DNA of 27,620 bases from an uncultured Actinomyces sp. (lineage in GTDB: Bacteria; Actinomycetota; Actinomycetes; Actinomycetales; Actinomycetaceae), in NCBI GenBank assembly GCA_938040725.1, contig CALHZX010000114.1, positions 1 to 27,620 of the forward strand, written 5' to 3'. Under the pieces are notes generated by a model. That model did not search any database and had not been told where the DNA came from. It saw nothing but the letters and a program-made list of their open reading frames with translations. Positions 16,344 to 24,530 of the stretch are shown here, in pieces. Numbering within the stretch: position 1 is the stretch's first letter; every line of letters starts with the position of its first letter. Both the position numbers and the translations under genes were made by a program.

Positions 16344-16610
16344 ATGATTTCCCGCACCGTTGCAATTGGTTCCTCCGTTGGCCTCCACGCGCGTCCCGCG
16401 AACATTCTTGCCGAGGCCGTTGATGACTCCGGCGTCGACGTGACCATCTCCCTGGGTGGAGAGGAAGCTGACGCCGCGTCGCTCCTCGAGATCATGACCC
16501 TGGGCGCCAAGCACGGCGACGTCGTCACGCTGTCCACCGAGGACGATTCTGCTGGTGCGGTGCTCGACTCCCTCGTCGAGCTGCTCTCGCGCGACCTTGA
16601 CCAGGAGTGA
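16344..16610 (+). CDS. ptsH: Phosphocarrier protein HPr
   Basis: The 88-residue cytosolic phosphocarrier passes phosphate from enzyme I to the IIA domains of sugar permeases. Phospho-accepting His15 sits in VGLHARPAN. The Gram-positive regulatory serine position, Ser46 in ADAASLLEIM, is also occupied, although HPr kinase is not generally found in actinobacteria. GAAAGGA precedes ATG 16344; upstream in-frame Mets were rejected because they come before this site. ptsI follows four bases after the stop, so the two are one operon. Confidence 0.96.
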   Translation: MISRTVAIGSSVGLHARPANILAEAVDDSGVDVTISLGGEEADAASLLEIMTLGAKHGDVVTLSTEDDSAGAVLDSLVELLSRDLDQE

Positions 16611-16614
16611 ACTG

Positions 16615-18297
16615 ATGGCGACGCACGACGTCTTGCACGGCATCGGCGTCTCCGCCGGTACCGCAGCAGCCCCCGCCGCGATCGTCCAGCCCGCCCCCGG
16701 TGTTGACACGACGGAGCCGGGCAGCGTCGATGCTGCCGCCGACGGCGCGCGTGTCCGCGAGGCGCTCGCTGCCGTTTCCGCTCGCCTGAAAGAGCGCGCT
16801 GCGAACGCGCCGGAGGAGACGAAGGCGATCCTCAAGGCCACCGCTCAGCTCGCGGGTGACCGCGGCCTGGCCAAGGCTGTTGACAAGAAGCTCAAGAAGG
16901 GTCTGGGTGTCACTCAGGCCGTCCATGATGCTGTCGAGGACTATGCGCAGATGCTGCGCGGCCTGGGCGGCTACATGGCTGAGCGCGCGACCGATCTCTA
17001 CGACGTGCGCGATCGCGCGATCTGTGAGCTGCGCGGCCTGCCCGAGCCCGGCGTCCCGGCTTTCGATGGCCCCGTCGTCCTCGTGGCACGCGACCTGGCT
17101 CCCGCCGAAACCGCGACCCTGGACCCCGATACTGTTCTCGGCATCATCACCGAGGTCGGCGGTCCCACCTCGCACACGGCGATCCTGGCTGCCCAGCTGG
17201 GTATTCCCGCGATCGTGAAGGCCGCGGGCATCATGGAGATCGCCGAAGGTACGATGCTGGCCCTCGACGGCGGCGTCGGCGAGGTGATCGTCGCCCCTAC
17301 CGACGACGAGGTGGACCTGCTCAAGGAGCGTTCGCGCCGCCGCGCGCTTGCCCTGGCCGGTTCGACCGGCGAAGGCGCGACCTACGACGGCTACCGAGTG
17401 AAGCTCCTGGCCAACATCGGCACGGTCGACGACGCGATGAAGGCCTCGAAGTTCGACCTTGAGGGCTCGGGCCTGTTCCGCACGGAGTTCCTGTTCCTGG
17501 AGCGTTCGGAGGCCCCGACGCTGGAGGAACAGACCGACACCTACACGAAGGTCCTGCAGTCCTTCGGATCGCGTCGCGTGGTCGTACGTACCCTCGACGC
17601 GGGCGCCGACAAGCCGCTGAGCTTCGCTGACCTGGGTGCCGAGGAGAACCCGGCCCTGGGTGTGCGCGGCCTGCGCCTGTGCCAGGTGCGCGAGGACCTC
17701 ATCGATACGCAGCTGCAGGCCCTGGCCGCCGCTCACAAGGCGACGGGCGCGGAGCTGTGGGTTATGGCCCCCATGGTCTCGACCGCTGACGAGGCCAAGT
17801 GGTTCGCCGACAAGGCGCGCGGCTACGGCCTGCCCAAGGTCGGCATCATGATCGAGGTGCCCGCGGCCGCCCTGCGTGCCGAGCAGCTCCTGTCGATCGT
17901 GGACTTCGCGTCCATCGGCACGAACGACCTGACGCAGTACACGATGGCTGCCGACCGCCTGGACGGCAACCTGGCGACTCTCCTGGATCCGTGGCAGCCC
18001 GCGGTCCTCGAGATGATCCGTACCGCCTGCAACGGTGGTCGTGCGACGGGTAAGCCGATCGGCGTGTGTGGCGAGGCCGGCGGTGACCCGCTGCTGGCCC
18101 TGGTCCTCACGGGCCTGGGTGTTGCCTCCCTGTCGATGGCGCCCTCGAAGGTCAACGCCGTGCGCGTTGCCCTGCGTATGCACGACCTGGCGACCTGCCA
18201 GCAGATGGCGGCCTACGCGGTGGATGCGCCCAACGCGAAGGAAGGCCGTGAGAACGTCCTGAAGCTGGTGGCTCCGGCGATGCTGGATCTGCTCTGA
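16615..18297 (+). CDS. ptsI: PTS enzyme I (phosphoenolpyruvate--protein phosphotransferase)
   Basis: The 560-residue cytosolic enzyme takes phosphate from PEP and gives it to HPr, starting all PTS transport. The phosphohistidine is His187 in GGPTSHTAILA (His189 in E. coli). The C-terminal PEP-binding barrel shows GLRLCQVREDL, IMIEVPAA, IGTNDLTQY and catalytic Cys485 in GVCGEAGGDP. The N-terminal HPr-binding helical domain is of normal size. AGGAG lies seven bases upstream of ATG 16615. A strong hairpin after the stop ends the ptsHI operon. Having general PTS genes next to a sugar-specific permease and repressor suggests this PTS may serve few sugars. Confidence 0.97.
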   Translation: MATHDVLHGIGVSAGTAAAPAAIVQPAPGVDTTEPGSVDAAADGARVREALAAVSARLKERAANAPEETKAILKATAQLAGDRGLAKAVDKKLKKGLGVTQAVHDAVEDYAQMLRGLGGYMAERATDLYDVRDRAICELRGLPEPGVPAFDGPVVLVARDLAPAETATLDPDTVLGIITEVGGPTSHTAILAAQLGIPAIVKAAGIMEIAEGTMLALDGGVGEVIVAPTDDEVDLLKERSRRRALALAGSTGEGATYDGYRVKLLANIGTVDDAMKASKFDLEGSGLFRTEFLFLERSEAPTLEEQTDTYTKVLQSFGSRRVVVRTLDAGADKPLSFADLGAEENPALGVRGLRLCQVREDLIDTQLQALAAAHKATGAELWVMAPMVSTADEAKWFADKARGYGLPKVGIMIEVPAAALRAEQLLSIVDFASIGTNDLTQYTMAADRLDGNLATLLDPWQPAVLEMIRTACNGGRATGKPIGVCGEAGGDPLLALVLTGLGVASLSMAPSKVNAVRVALRMHDLATCQQMAAYAVDAPNAKEGRENVLKLVAPAMLDLL

Positions 18298-18314
18298 TTC
18301 GAGCGTTCTACCAC

Positions 18315-18363
18315 CAAACGGGGTGGGCCCGGGAACCGATCGGTCCCGGGCCCACCCCGTTTG
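18315..18363. terminator. Bidirectional terminator between ptsI and the minus-strand membrane gene
   Basis: A perfect 20-bp stem (18315-18334 with 18344-18363) encloses a nine-base loop. The outer CAAAC/GTTTG pairs give short T runs in both directions. It separates two convergent operons. Confidence 0.88.
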
Positions 18364-18382
18364 TGCGTATTGCGACGCCGCG

Positions 18383-19111
18383 TCAGTCCCTGCGGATCGC
18401 GTCCGCCGGATTCGATGCCGCCGACGGGGCTCCCTTCTGAGAATTCTTCTTGGAACGTCCAGAGAAGAGCGCGGTGAGAATCAAGATGACACCCAGCGCT
18501 GCGATCGAGCTGATCCCGAGGATCGGCAGGTTGAAGTTCGTCACGTAAGCCTCGGCGATGAGGAAAACTCCCACCATGCACACGAGGAGCGCCCACACGA
18601 AGGAACCGACCCGCACGCCCCTGCTCGGTGCTTCGGGCAGCGTGCGCACATCGACGGGGCCTGCCGGCGCGCTCCACGTGGCGTGAACGCCCGGGGTTGG
18701 GTCCGGAGCCGCACTGCTCGCACCCAGGGGCTCCTGACGACGATGAGGAGCCCCGGCCTCGTGCCCCTGGGGGATGGACTCACCCGTGGAGGCCGGGTCG
18801 AAGGCGGTGCGCCCGCCCGCCCCTACGGAGCCGGCAGAAGAGCCTGCCTGCGCATGCGGCCCCTGCGTGCCCGATGCGCCCGCCGGGCTCGCAGCCCCAG
18901 CGTCTGAGCGAAAGGGATCGGTGGGCATCTGGGCAGTCGGTGCTTCGCGGAAGACTGCCAGCGGATCCGAGGACAGATCCGGCGAGGAGGCCGGCAGCTC
19001 CGTCGTCGCGTCCGTGCCGACGCCGACAGTCGGCGCGGGGATCGTCGGCAGCGGTGTCGTTGCGTCGAATTCGGGCAGCTCGGTGGTGAGGTCGTCGCTC
19101 GAGGTGGTCAT
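18383..19111 (-). CDS. Hypothetical membrane protein, disordered N terminus and two C-terminal helices
   Basis: I do not recognise a family for this 242-residue protein. Residues 1-165 are rich in Pro, Ala, Thr, Ser and Gly with few hydrophobics, so probably disordered. Two hydrophobic helices follow (about 168-189, VGSFVWALLVCMVGVFLIAE, and 196-217, LPILGISSIAALGVILILTA), then a basic tail GRSKKNSQ. The basic C terminus suggests both ends are cytoplasmic. GAGGAAGGA precedes ATG 19111. It starts 15 bases after the PspC-domain gene and is surely co-transcribed with it, so it is probably a partner of that membrane complex. A copy of the 13-base word lies in the disordered part. Confidence 0.8.
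   Translation of the reverse strand: MTTSSDDLTTELPEFDATTPLPTIPAPTVGVGTDATTELPASSPDLSSDPLAVFREAPTAQMPTDPFRSDAGAASPAGASGTQGPHAQAGSSAGSVGAGGRTAFDPASTGESIPQGHEAGAPHRRQEPLGASSAAPDPTPGVHATWSAPAGPVDVRTLPEAPSRGVRVGSFVWALLVCMVGVFLIAEAYVTNFNLPILGISSIAALGVILILTALFSGRSKKNSQKGAPSAASNPADAIRRD
18750..18762 (+). repeat. Copy of the 13-base word GCCCCGGCCTCGT
   Basis: An exact copy on the plus strand, antisense to the hypothetical membrane protein gene. It encodes Glu-Ala-Gly-Ala in the disordered region. Confidence 0.7.
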
Positions 19112-19126
19112 GGTCGTGGTCCTTCC

Positions 19127-20806
19127 TCAGTTACCCGACTGGGAGCCGGTAGGGGTGGGAGATGGAGTGGTGCTCGGAGTCGTCGAGGGCGTTGCCGACG
19201 GGGTAGCAGAGGGCGTCGTGGTCGGCTTGGAGCTCCACGTTCCCGAGGAATCGGGTGTCTGCAGGATCGTCAGCGTGTCGATGTTCCCGTCGTCGGCGAT
19301 GAGGACCGTAATGCCGCCGAGTGACGGCTTCCCCCAGGAGGGAGAGGATGCGGTCACGCCGGAGCAATTCGTCAGCGCGGATGCCCAGCCGTCGCCGTCC
19401 ATGTTGGTGGAGAGAGTCTCGATGTCGGACTGGCACACGATCTGCACGGGCTGCCCCTCCGCCACCTGAATAGTCAGACTGCTCCAGGCCTCCCAGTCGA
19501 CGACGATTGTCTTCGTGGTGCCGACGGGAGCTCCACTCAGGTCGAGTACCGTGGTGCCGGCCGGGTTTCCCCCGCTGACTCTGTCGACCGTCCAGTCGCG
19601 CGTCGTCTCCGTGTTGATGCCCCCGGGGTGAACGTTGATGTGGAAATCGGTCGGGCGGGCGGCCTGGGTGCCGATGGCCGCGGTGGGAAACGCCATGATG
19701 ATGCCGATGACCGACAGGGTGGTGAGCCATCCCGCGCTGCGATCGCGCAGGGCAGCAACCGCCAGGGAGAACCCGACGACAAGCAGGCACACGCCGCCAC
19801 CAACGGTGATGATGCGGGCGATCGTCTGATCGACCGTTTCGCCGGTAATGAAGGGGATCGACAGGCCCTTATCCGCCCAGTACAGTCCCGCGAAAACAGC
19901 AGCCGTGATGAGCACCAGCAGGCCCGTGATCGCCAGGTTCACGCGACCGGAAACGGTGCGGGGTCGATGCGTCGGCGTGGGCGGAACGTTCCATCGACGA
20001 GGCGTGGGCGCGCTCGCGGGAGGCGTCCAGCCGGGGTGGGGCGCGGAGGTGGTAGCAGCGGCCGGACGCGGTCCGGCCTGCGGGCTGGCGGCGCCGGCGG
20101 GGGAGGACTGGAAATCGCTCGGAACGCCGTACGCGGGGAAACCTGCGGGACCCTGCTCGGGCTTCATGCCCGGATCCGGTGTCCCCGTGCCGTCAGCGGC
20201 CGGGGAAGCTGGTGTAAAAGGGACGGAGGCGCCCGCCGTATCCGGGGTGTGCGCAGCCGAGGGGGCGTTGTTTCGCGGAGCCTCGTAGTGGGCGGCCCCG
20301 TACGAGGGCCGCTGCTGGCCCGCGCCCTGTGTGCTAGAGCGCACCAGAACCACGATGACGGCCGCAATGCCCGTCAGGCAGAGAAACCCGATGAGGAGCC
20401 TGAACCATCCGAGTCCCATGATGCCGAAGATGCCGATATCGGAGAACAGCGAGGAGACAGAGGCGAGAATCATCAGGGCGCCGCCGAGAGCGGCGACGTC
20501 GAAGCGCCCCTCGATGGCCTCTTGGACGTGAATGCGACCATCCTCAGCCTCGGGCAGGAGCAGCCAGGCCAGCCCGTAGGCGAGGACAACGACCGGCATG
20601 AAGAACGCGGTGACCACCACGAGGACGCGCACGAGCGACAGGTCCCACCCCTGGCGGGCGGAGATTCCCGAGCAGACGCCTCCGAGAACACGGGGCTTCG
20701 CGCGGTACCACCCGGAGCCTCGGATGGAGTCGAAGAAACCACTGCGGGGCGGGCGCTGCTGGTACTGGGCGCTCGGATCTGTTGTGCCGTTCGACCAACT
20801 CATCAT
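19127..20806 (-). CDS. PspC-domain membrane protein with C-terminal toastrack-like domain and Thr/Pro tail
   Basis: The 559-residue envelope protein begins with a PspC domain (about 33-88, with RVLGGVCSGIS and the helix ending AYGLAWLLLPE). Two or more helices follow (about 100-155), then a Pro/Ala/Gly-rich linker of roughly 140 residues and a second group of helices. The C-terminal part (about 400-525) is beta-rich and extracytoplasmic. It has the look of the toastrack (LiaF/DUF4097-like) domains that accompany PspC; I infer this from pattern only. The protein ends in a run of Thr, Pro and Ser that suits O-mannosylation. ATG 20806 follows GAGAGGAAG; ATG 20803 is an alternative. It diverges from a PspC-domain sensor kinase and probably takes part in sensing envelope stress. 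Confidence 0.85.
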   Translation of the reverse strand: MMSWSNGTTDPSAQYQQRPPRSGFFDSIRGSGWYRAKPRVLGGVCSGISARQGWDLSLVRVLVVVTAFFMPVVVLAYGLAWLLLPEAEDGRIHVQEAIEGRFDVAALGGALMILASVSSLFSDIGIFGIMGLGWFRLLIGFLCLTGIAAVIVVLVRSSTQGAGQQRPSYGAAHYEAPRNNAPSAAHTPDTAGASVPFTPASPAADGTGTPDPGMKPEQGPAGFPAYGVPSDFQSSPAGAASPQAGPRPAAATTSAPHPGWTPPASAPTPRRWNVPPTPTHRPRTVSGRVNLAITGLLVLITAAVFAGLYWADKGLSIPFITGETVDQTIARIITVGGGVCLLVVGFSLAVAALRDRSAGWLTTLSVIGIIMAFPTAAIGTQAARPTDFHINVHPGGINTETTRDWTVDRVSGGNPAGTTVLDLSGAPVGTTKTIVVDWEAWSSLTIQVAEGQPVQIVCQSDIETLSTNMDGDGWASALTNCSGVTASSPSWGKPSLGGITVLIADDGNIDTLTILQTPDSSGTWSSKPTTTPSATPSATPSTTPSTTPSPTPTGSQSGN

Positions 20807-20823
20807 GCACTTCCTCTCGATGG

Positions 20824-20951
20824 GATCCACGCGGCGTGGATCGATACCACTACTCAACCAAAAAATGGGTACGCCGCGACAGTAGGGGACCCCCTGAATG
20901 ACCCCTGATTGTGCTGGGGGTATCCCGGGGGGACACCCCGTGGCATGCCAC
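20824..20951. promoter_or_regulatory. Shared control region of the divergent PspC and sensor-kinase operons, with three palindromes
   Basis: Between the two divergent starts lie three symmetrical elements. The first is GATCCACGC-G-GCGTGGATC (20824-20842). The second is an imperfect inverted repeat with arms GGGGTATCCC and GGGACACCCC (20917-20939). The third is GTGGCATGCCAC (20940-20951), nine bases before the kinase start. Any may be a binding site for the response regulator encoded downstream. No clear -35/-10 pair was recognised. Confidence 0.5.
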
Positions 20952-20960
20952 AATGGGAGC

Positions 20961-22253
20961 GTGAGCAGACCCGTGAATTCCCTCCATCCGGGGTGGACTC
21001 CGCCGATTCCGGCGCCTCCCAGCAGGCCCCCGCTCGTGCGCGCGACCGCCTCGAGTCCGGACATGTCGGCCCCCTGGCTGGGCGGCGTGTGCTCGGGTCT
21101 GGCCGTACACCTGCGGTTGCCGGTCGCGCTCGTGCGTGTCTTGTTCGTCTGCCTGGCGGGGTTCGGCGTCGGCATCGGCGTCTACCTGTGGCTGTGGGTG
21201 ACGGTCCCCGAGGATTCCCCCGAGGCTAGCGGGACGGATTCGCTCAGCCCCGGCCTCGTCCGACTGCGTGAGGAACGCGCCGCCCAGGTGTCGCGCAATC
21301 GCTTGATCGTCGTCGGCGTGGCCCTGATCGTGGCCGCGATCGTCGGCACGATCCTGAACGCGACGAACACGCTGGACTGGCGCGACATGGGGGCCATCGT
21401 CTCGATTATGTCGGGCATTGCGCTCGTGTGGAGCCAGAGTCGCAACGTGAGTTCCTGGCGGTCGCTGCGCTTCATCGGGGCTGTCTTCGGCGGTATCGTG
21501 CTGCTCAGCCTCGGCGTCGTCATGGTGGCCTCGCGCGACAACCCGCCGATTATTCTGCTGCGCGGTGGCCTCATCGGTGCTGCTCTGGTCGCGGGTGTGC
21601 TCTTCGCCCTCGTCCCCATGTGGCTGCGAACGACGAAGGACCTGTCCCAGGCCCAGGCGCAGCGCGTGCGCGAATCCGAGCGCGCCGACATCGCCGCTCA
21701 CCTGCACGACTCCGTGCTCCAGGCCCTCACTCTTATCCGCGCATCCGCCGAGGACCCCGCCCGCGTGCGTGCCATCGCGCTCACTGAGGAGCGCGAGCTG
21801 CGCGCCTGGCTCTACACGGGCCACGCGCAGGCAGCCGACTCCCTCGATGCCGCCGTCGCCGAGGCGGTCGTGGGCGTCGAGAGCCGCTACGGCGTGCCCA
21901 TCAGCGTGGTTGTCGTCGGCGACATGCGCCCGGGCCCCGGCGAACTCGCGCTCGTCGCCGCCCTCGCCGAGGCCTGCCAAAACGCCGTGCGGCACGGCGC
22001 CCCACCCGTCTCCGTCTACCTCGAAGTACGCCCCCGAGCCATCGAGGCCTTTGTCAAGGACAACGGCGAAGGCTTCGACCCCGCCACCATCGCCGCCGAC
22101 CGCCACGGCGTGCGCGACTCAATCGTCGGGCGTATGCGCCGAGCCGGGGGTAGTGCCACGATCAGGCGTCTCGCCCGCGGAACCGAAATTGCTCTGAGCG
22201 TGCCGCGCTCCGATATCCTGGAAGAAACAGCGCCCAACGGGAGGACACAGTGA
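20961..22253 (+). CDS. PspC-domain sensor histidine kinase (HisKA_3/NarL-type)
   Basis: This 430-residue membrane kinase starts with a PspC domain (about 36-85, PWLGGVCSGLAVHL then VYLWLWVTVPED). Further helices follow (about 115-230), then a dimerisation/phosphoacceptor region with His249 in AAHLHDSVLQ, an N box in EACQNAVRHG and a G box VKDNGEGFDP. It pairs with the LuxR-type regulator whose start overlaps its stop by four bases. GTG 20961 was chosen because GGGAG lies next to it and the coding pattern begins there; the site is very close, and ATG 21063 (just before the PspC domain) is an alternative. Fusing PspC to the kinase suggests direct sensing of membrane state. A copy of the 13-base word lies in the linker after the PspC domain. 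Confidence 0.88.
   Translation: MSRPVNSLHPGWTPPIPAPPSRPPLVRATASSPDMSAPWLGGVCSGLAVHLRLPVALVRVLFVCLAGFGVGIGVYLWLWVTVPEDSPEASGTDSLSPGLVRLREERAAQVSRNRLIVVGVALIVAAIVGTILNATNTLDWRDMGAIVSIMSGIALVWSQSRNVSSWRSLRFIGAVFGGIVLLSLGVVMVASRDNPPIILLRGGLIGAALVAGVLFALVPMWLRTTKDLSQAQAQRVRESERADIAAHLHDSVLQALTLIRASAEDPARVRAIALTEERELRAWLYTGHAQAADSLDAAVAEAVVGVESRYGVPISVVVVGDMRPGPGELALVAALAEACQNAVRHGAPPVSVYLEVRPRAIEAFVKDNGEGFDPATIAADRHGVRDSIVGRMRRAGGSATIRRLARGTEIALSVPRSDILEETAPNGRTQ
21247..21259 (+). repeat. Copy of the 13-base word GCCCCGGCCTCGT
   Basis: An exact copy on the sense strand of the kinase gene. It is read as Ser-Pro-Gly-Leu-Val, in a different frame and strand from the other genic copies, in the hydrophilic linker after the PspC domain. 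Confidence 0.7.
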
Positions 22254-22900
22254 CCATCCGCATCCTCGTGATCGACGATCACCCCATGGTGCGTGCAGGC
22301 GTGCGCGCCGAGCTCGAGAATTCCGGGGCCGACCTCGAGGTCGTTGGGGACGCCTCCGACGTCGAGGGTGCCATCGCGGCCTGCCGTGCGCTCACCCCGG
22401 ACGTGGCCCTCCTCGACGTGCACCTGCCCGGCGGAAACGGCGGAGGTGGAGCGGAAGTGGCCAGCTCCTGCCGCGACATTGAGGGCCTGCACTTCCTGGC
22501 GTTGTCTGTCTCCGACGCCGCCGAGGACGTCGTCCAGGTCATCCGCGCGGGCGCCCGAGGGTACGTCACCAAGTCGATCTCCACCCCGGACCTCGTCGAG
22601 GCCATCGGCCGCGTCGCCGCGGGGGATGCCGCCTTCAGTCCGCGCCTGGCCGGCTTCGTGCTCGACGCCTTCGGGACCGGCGAGGTCTCCACGACCGACA
22701 GCGAGCTGGACCTGCTGTCCGCACGCGAGCAGGAGGTCATGCGCCTCATCGCCCGCGGCTACACGTATAAGGAAGTCGCGCACGACCTGTTCATCTCTAT
22801 CAAGACCGTCGAAACCCACGTGAGCGCGGTCCTGCGCAAGCTCCAGCTCTCCAACCGCAACGAGCTGACGCGCTGGGCGATGCAGCGACACATCGTGTGA
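22250..22900 (+). CDS. LuxR/NarL-family response regulator
   Basis: The 216-residue transcription factor has a receiver domain with acidic pocket IDDH (residues 8-11), phospho-acceptor Asp56 in ALLDVHLPG and the conserved Lys in GYVTKSI. The C-terminal LuxR-type helix-turn-helix runs from about 152 (LSAREQEVMRLIARGYTYKE) to IKTVETHVSAVLRKL. A Gly-rich GGNGGGGAEV loop after the phosphorylation site is a few residues longer than usual. The start is GTG 22250, overlapping the kinase stop as GTGA, with GGGAGG seven bases upstream. It is the partner of the upstream kinase and a candidate regulator of the divergent PspC operon. Confidence 0.95.
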   Translation: MTIRILVIDDHPMVRAGVRAELENSGADLEVVGDASDVEGAIAACRALTPDVALLDVHLPGGNGGGGAEVASSCRDIEGLHFLALSVSDAAEDVVQVIRAGARGYVTKSISTPDLVEAIGRVAAGDAAFSPRLAGFVLDAFGTGEVSTTDSELDLLSAREQEVMRLIARGYTYKEVAHDLFISIKTVETHVSAVLRKLQLSNRNELTRWAMQRHIV

Positions 22901-23033
22901 GGTCGGACCCCTTTCGTGCGTGCCATCCGTAAGGTGGCACGCCGCCGCCCTTACAATGGAACCCCGAGGGCGCGACAGCGCCTGCCCGCCCCGCACGGAC
23001 GGCCTCTCCTATTTCCGCGACCTCGGAGGATGC

Positions 23034-24524
23034 ATGCACCGCATCGGTTTTGACAGTGATCAGTACGTCGAGATGCAGTCTCGACACATCGCCCAGCGAC
23101 GCAGCGAATTCAGCGGCAAGCTCTACCTGGAGTTTGGCGGCAAGCTGATCGACGACATGCACGCCTCGCGCGTTCTGCCCGGTTTTACCCCCGACAACAA
23201 GGTGCGCATGCTGCGCGAACTGGCCGACGAGGTTGAGATCATCGTCGCCGTCAACGCCAAGGACTTCGCGCGCCGCAAGGTGCGCGCCGACATGGGCACC
23301 ACCTACGACGACGAGGTTCTGCGTCAGATCGACGAGTTCCGTGAGCGCGGCTTGTACGTCGGATCCGTCGTCATCACCCAGTGGACGGACGACAACAAGG
23401 CGGCCGCCGAGGTCAAGGAACGCTTCGAGAAGCTCGGCATCCGCGTCTACCGGCACTTCCCGATCCCCGGCTACCCCTCGGACGTTGAGCGCATCGTCTC
23501 CGATGAGGGCTACGGCGCGAACGAGTACGTGGAGACCACCCGTGACCTGATCGTCGTGACCGCCCCCGGCCCTGGTTCCGGCAAGATGGCGACCTGCCTG
23601 TCGCAGCTCTACCACGATCACAAGCGCGGGATCGAGTCGGGGTATGCGAAGTGGGAGACCTTCCCGATCTGGAACATTGCCCTGGATCACCCGGTGAACA
23701 TCGCCTACGAGGCCGCCACGGCGGACCTCGACGACGTCAACATGATCGATCCCTTTCACCTGGAGGCGTACGGGATCAAGACGGTCAACTACAACCGCGA
23801 CGTGGAAATCTTTCCGGTCCTGAACCGCCTCTTCGAGAAGATCCTCGGATCCTCCCCGTACAAGAGCCCCACGGACATGGGCGTCAACATGGCGGGCCAC
23901 TGCATCGTCGACGACGAGGCCTGCAAGGAGGCCTCGCGCCAGGAGATCATTCGCCGCTACTACAAGGCGCTCGTCACCGAGAAGAAGGAGATGAGCGAGC
24001 CCGTGCAGTCGGCGCGCATCTCCCTGCTGATGAGCCGCGTGGGCGTGGGGCGCATGGACCGCCCGGTTGTGCGTCCGGCCCTCGAGCTGGCCGAAGCAAC
24101 GGGCGAGCCGGCCGCAGCGATCGAGCTGCCCGACGGCCAGATCGTGACGGGCAAGACGTCGGCGCTGCTGGGCTGCTCCTCAGCGATGCTGCTCAACGCC
24201 CTCAAGAAGCTCGCGGGGCTGCCCGACGAGGTCCAGCTGCTGGCTCCCCAGTCGATCGAGCCGATCCAGCGCCTCAAGACCCGCGACCTGGGCTCGCGCA
24301 ACCCGCGCCTGCACACCGACGAGGTCCTCATCGCGCTCGCGGTGTCCGCCAATGGCGACGACAACGCGCGCCGCGCCCTGGATAAGCTCAGTTCGCTGCG
24401 CGACTGCGACGTGCACGAGTCGGTCATCCTGGGCCCCGTGGACGAAGGCATCTTCCGTTCCCTCGGCATCCAGGTGACGACCGAGCCGGTGTACGCGACG
24501 AAGTCGCTGTACCGCAAGAAGTAA
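23034..24524 (+). CDS. UPF0371/DUF1846 family protein
   Basis: The 496-residue protein matches the UPF0371 (DUF1846, PF08903) family in length and sequence style. Members are widespread in Firmicutes and Actinobacteria and structures exist, but I know of no established activity. The N-terminal half contains VTAPGPGSGKMATCLSQLY (about 175-193), a P-loop-like GPGSGK that suggests nucleotide binding, and the conserved blocks HFPIPGYP and NYNRDVEIFPVL. The C-terminal half includes GVNMAGHCIVDDEACKEASR and GKTSALLGCSSAMLLNALK, with a GK-T pair and a Cys. There are no membrane segments, so it is cytosolic. ATG 23034 follows GGAGG at five bases. It is monocistronic, between the two-component genes and the helicase. 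Confidence 0.9.
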   Translation: MHRIGFDSDQYVEMQSRHIAQRRSEFSGKLYLEFGGKLIDDMHASRVLPGFTPDNKVRMLRELADEVEIIVAVNAKDFARRKVRADMGTTYDDEVLRQIDEFRERGLYVGSVVITQWTDDNKAAAEVKERFEKLGIRVYRHFPIPGYPSDVERIVSDEGYGANEYVETTRDLIVVTAPGPGSGKMATCLSQLYHDHKRGIESGYAKWETFPIWNIALDHPVNIAYEAATADLDDVNMIDPFHLEAYGIKTVNYNRDVEIFPVLNRLFEKILGSSPYKSPTDMGVNMAGHCIVDDEACKEASRQEIIRRYYKALVTEKKEMSEPVQSARISLLMSRVGVGRMDRPVVRPALELAEATGEPAAAIELPDGQIVTGKTSALLGCSSAMLLNALKKLAGLPDEVQLLAPQSIEPIQRLKTRDLGSRNPRLHTDEVLIALAVSANGDDNARRALDKLSSLRDCDVHESVILGPVDEGIFRSLGIQVTTEPVYATKSLYRKK

Positions 24525-24530
24525 TCGCTT

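Noticed and set aside
23165..23200. Possible mobile element or prophage among the genes
   Set aside because: No transposase, integrase, phage gene, target duplication or shift in base composition was found anywhere in the window.
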